6,978 bases of DNA from Solirubrobacteraceae bacterium (GTDB lineage: Bacteria > Actinomycetota > Thermoleophilia > Solirubrobacterales > Solirubrobacteraceae), in contig JASHQV010000009.1 of assembly GCA_030038955.1 (NCBI GenBank), forward strand, positions 1 through 6,978, given 5' to 3'. The notes below the pieces were generated by a model that searched no databases, was not told the DNA's origin, and was given only the letters and a program-made list of their open reading frames with translations. A program made the translations under genes and the position numbers. Below are positions 6,580-6,978 of the stretch, one piece after another. Numbering within the stretch: position 1 is the first letter of the stretch; every line of letters starts with the position of its first letter.

Positions 6580-6917
6580 GCGGTGTGCGTATGACCGGGC
6601 CGTGGGTCCCGCTTGACTCAGAGCACGTCGAGCGGCTCGGCGGGCACATGGGCGTATATGAGCTGGCCGCTGCAGACGGCGAGGTCGTGCGGATCGGGTT
6701 CGCGGGCGGTCGCTCGGTGTTCGGGCTCCGCGGAGAGCTGCGCCGCGCGCTCCACGCCGACGGCGACCACGTCGCTACGAGCTTCCGCTGCGAGATCACG
6801 ACCGCGTACCTGAGTCGTTACCGGGAGCTGCTGATGACGCACGCCGCGGACCATGGAGCGATCCCCGTCGGCAATGCCGACGCCGATCTACAACTGGGCC
6901 GGCTGAGCCCAGGCTGA
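6576..6917 (+). CDS. small GIY-YIG-like protein of unknown function
   Basis: A 113-residue protein from the GTG at 6576, which overlaps the CoA-transferase stop as GTGA and has GGGAG eight bases upstream; GTG at 6567 and ATG at 6591 are other possible starts. The layout resembles a GIY-YIG fold: GVYELAAADGEVVRIG (26-41) for the two-strand core, R52 in the following helix, then E84 in RYRELLMTHAADHGAIP (81-97) and N100. The second motif reads RIG instead of YIG, so one of the two core tyrosines is an arginine; Y28, R52, E84 and N100 are at plausible positions. No signal peptide or membrane segment is seen. Lying between CoA-transferase and acyl-CoA dehydrogenase genes, it may have a non-nuclease role. 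The fold is proposed from motif pattern only. Confidence 0.75.
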   Translation: MSGVRMTGPWVPLDSEHVERLGGHMGVYELAAADGEVVRIGFAGGRSVFGLRGELRRALHADGDHVATSFRCEITTAYLSRYRELLMTHAADHGAIPVGNADADLQLGRLSPG

Positions 6918-6929
6918 GGGGAGCGAGGT

Positions 6930-6978
6930 ATGGACCTGGACCTAACCGACGAGCAGCGGATGATCGTCTCGACCGTAC
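6930..6978 (+). CDS. probable acyl-CoA dehydrogenase, N-terminus only
   Basis: Only 16 complete codons are in the window, reading MDLDLTDEQRMIVSTV. The pattern D-L-T-D-E-Q-R-M/L plus a hydrophobic helix is the typical beginning of FAD-dependent acyl-CoA dehydrogenases. A GAGG sequence lies one to five bases before the ATG, and GAGGGGAG slightly further upstream. It starts 12 bases after the GIY-YIG-like gene and is surely in the same transcript. The enzyme would introduce an alpha,beta double bond into the acyl-CoA formed by the upstream CoA-transferase. The short length limits certainty. Confidence 0.8.
   Translation, partial: MDLDLTDEQRMIVSTV

Noticed and set aside
1..6978. CRISPR arrays, insertion sequences, tRNA/rRNA genes, phage or defence genes
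   Set aside because: No regularly spaced repeats, transposase motifs, terminal inverted repeats or structured RNA genes were recognised; the window reads as an ordinary metabolic and transport locus.

Overview
The window looks like a piece of a high-GC actinobacterial chromosome. The codons favour G or C at the third position, the solute-binding lipoprotein has a Tat-type signal, and genes overlap by a few bases (ATGA, GTGA). A deep-branching group such as Thermoleophilia is possible but cannot be settled from this sequence. The genes form a transport and catabolism locus with leftward and rightward arms around a 400-base divergent promoter region at about 5018-5421.

Leftward arm (minus strand, read from 5017 down to 1). 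First comes a Tat-exported, lipid-anchored family 5 (peptide/nickel type) solute-binding protein. A carbon-nitrogen hydrolase of the nitrilase superfamily overlaps its end by 17 bases. A stem-loop over the hydrolase stop codon may end this transcript. A second promoter then drives a DppB-type permease, a DppC-type permease and an Opp/Dpp-type ATPase, which runs off the left edge just before its ABC signature motif. The last three genes are tightly coupled, with overlaps of 4 bases and 1 base.

Rightward arm (plus strand, from 5422). This holds a family III (CaiB/BaiF/Frc) CoA-transferase, a small GIY-YIG-like protein that overlaps it through GTGA, and the first 16 codons of a probable acyl-CoA dehydrogenase.

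How they may work together (inference): an amide- or peptide-like compound is captured and imported. The hydrolase releases a carboxylic acid (plus ammonia or an amine). The acid is activated to its CoA thioester by the CoA-transferase and oxidised by the acyl-CoA dehydrogenase. The substrate is unknown.

The most notable observation is regulatory. All three transcription units start from promoters with a perfect TTGACA -35 box and a GATAAT/GATACT -10 box. Each promoter carries a related 17-base palindrome (core GTTC-n9-GAAC, more diverged in the third) exactly 14 bases upstream of the -35 box. This points to one regulator, not encoded in the window, controlling uptake, hydrolysis and CoA-dependent breakdown together.
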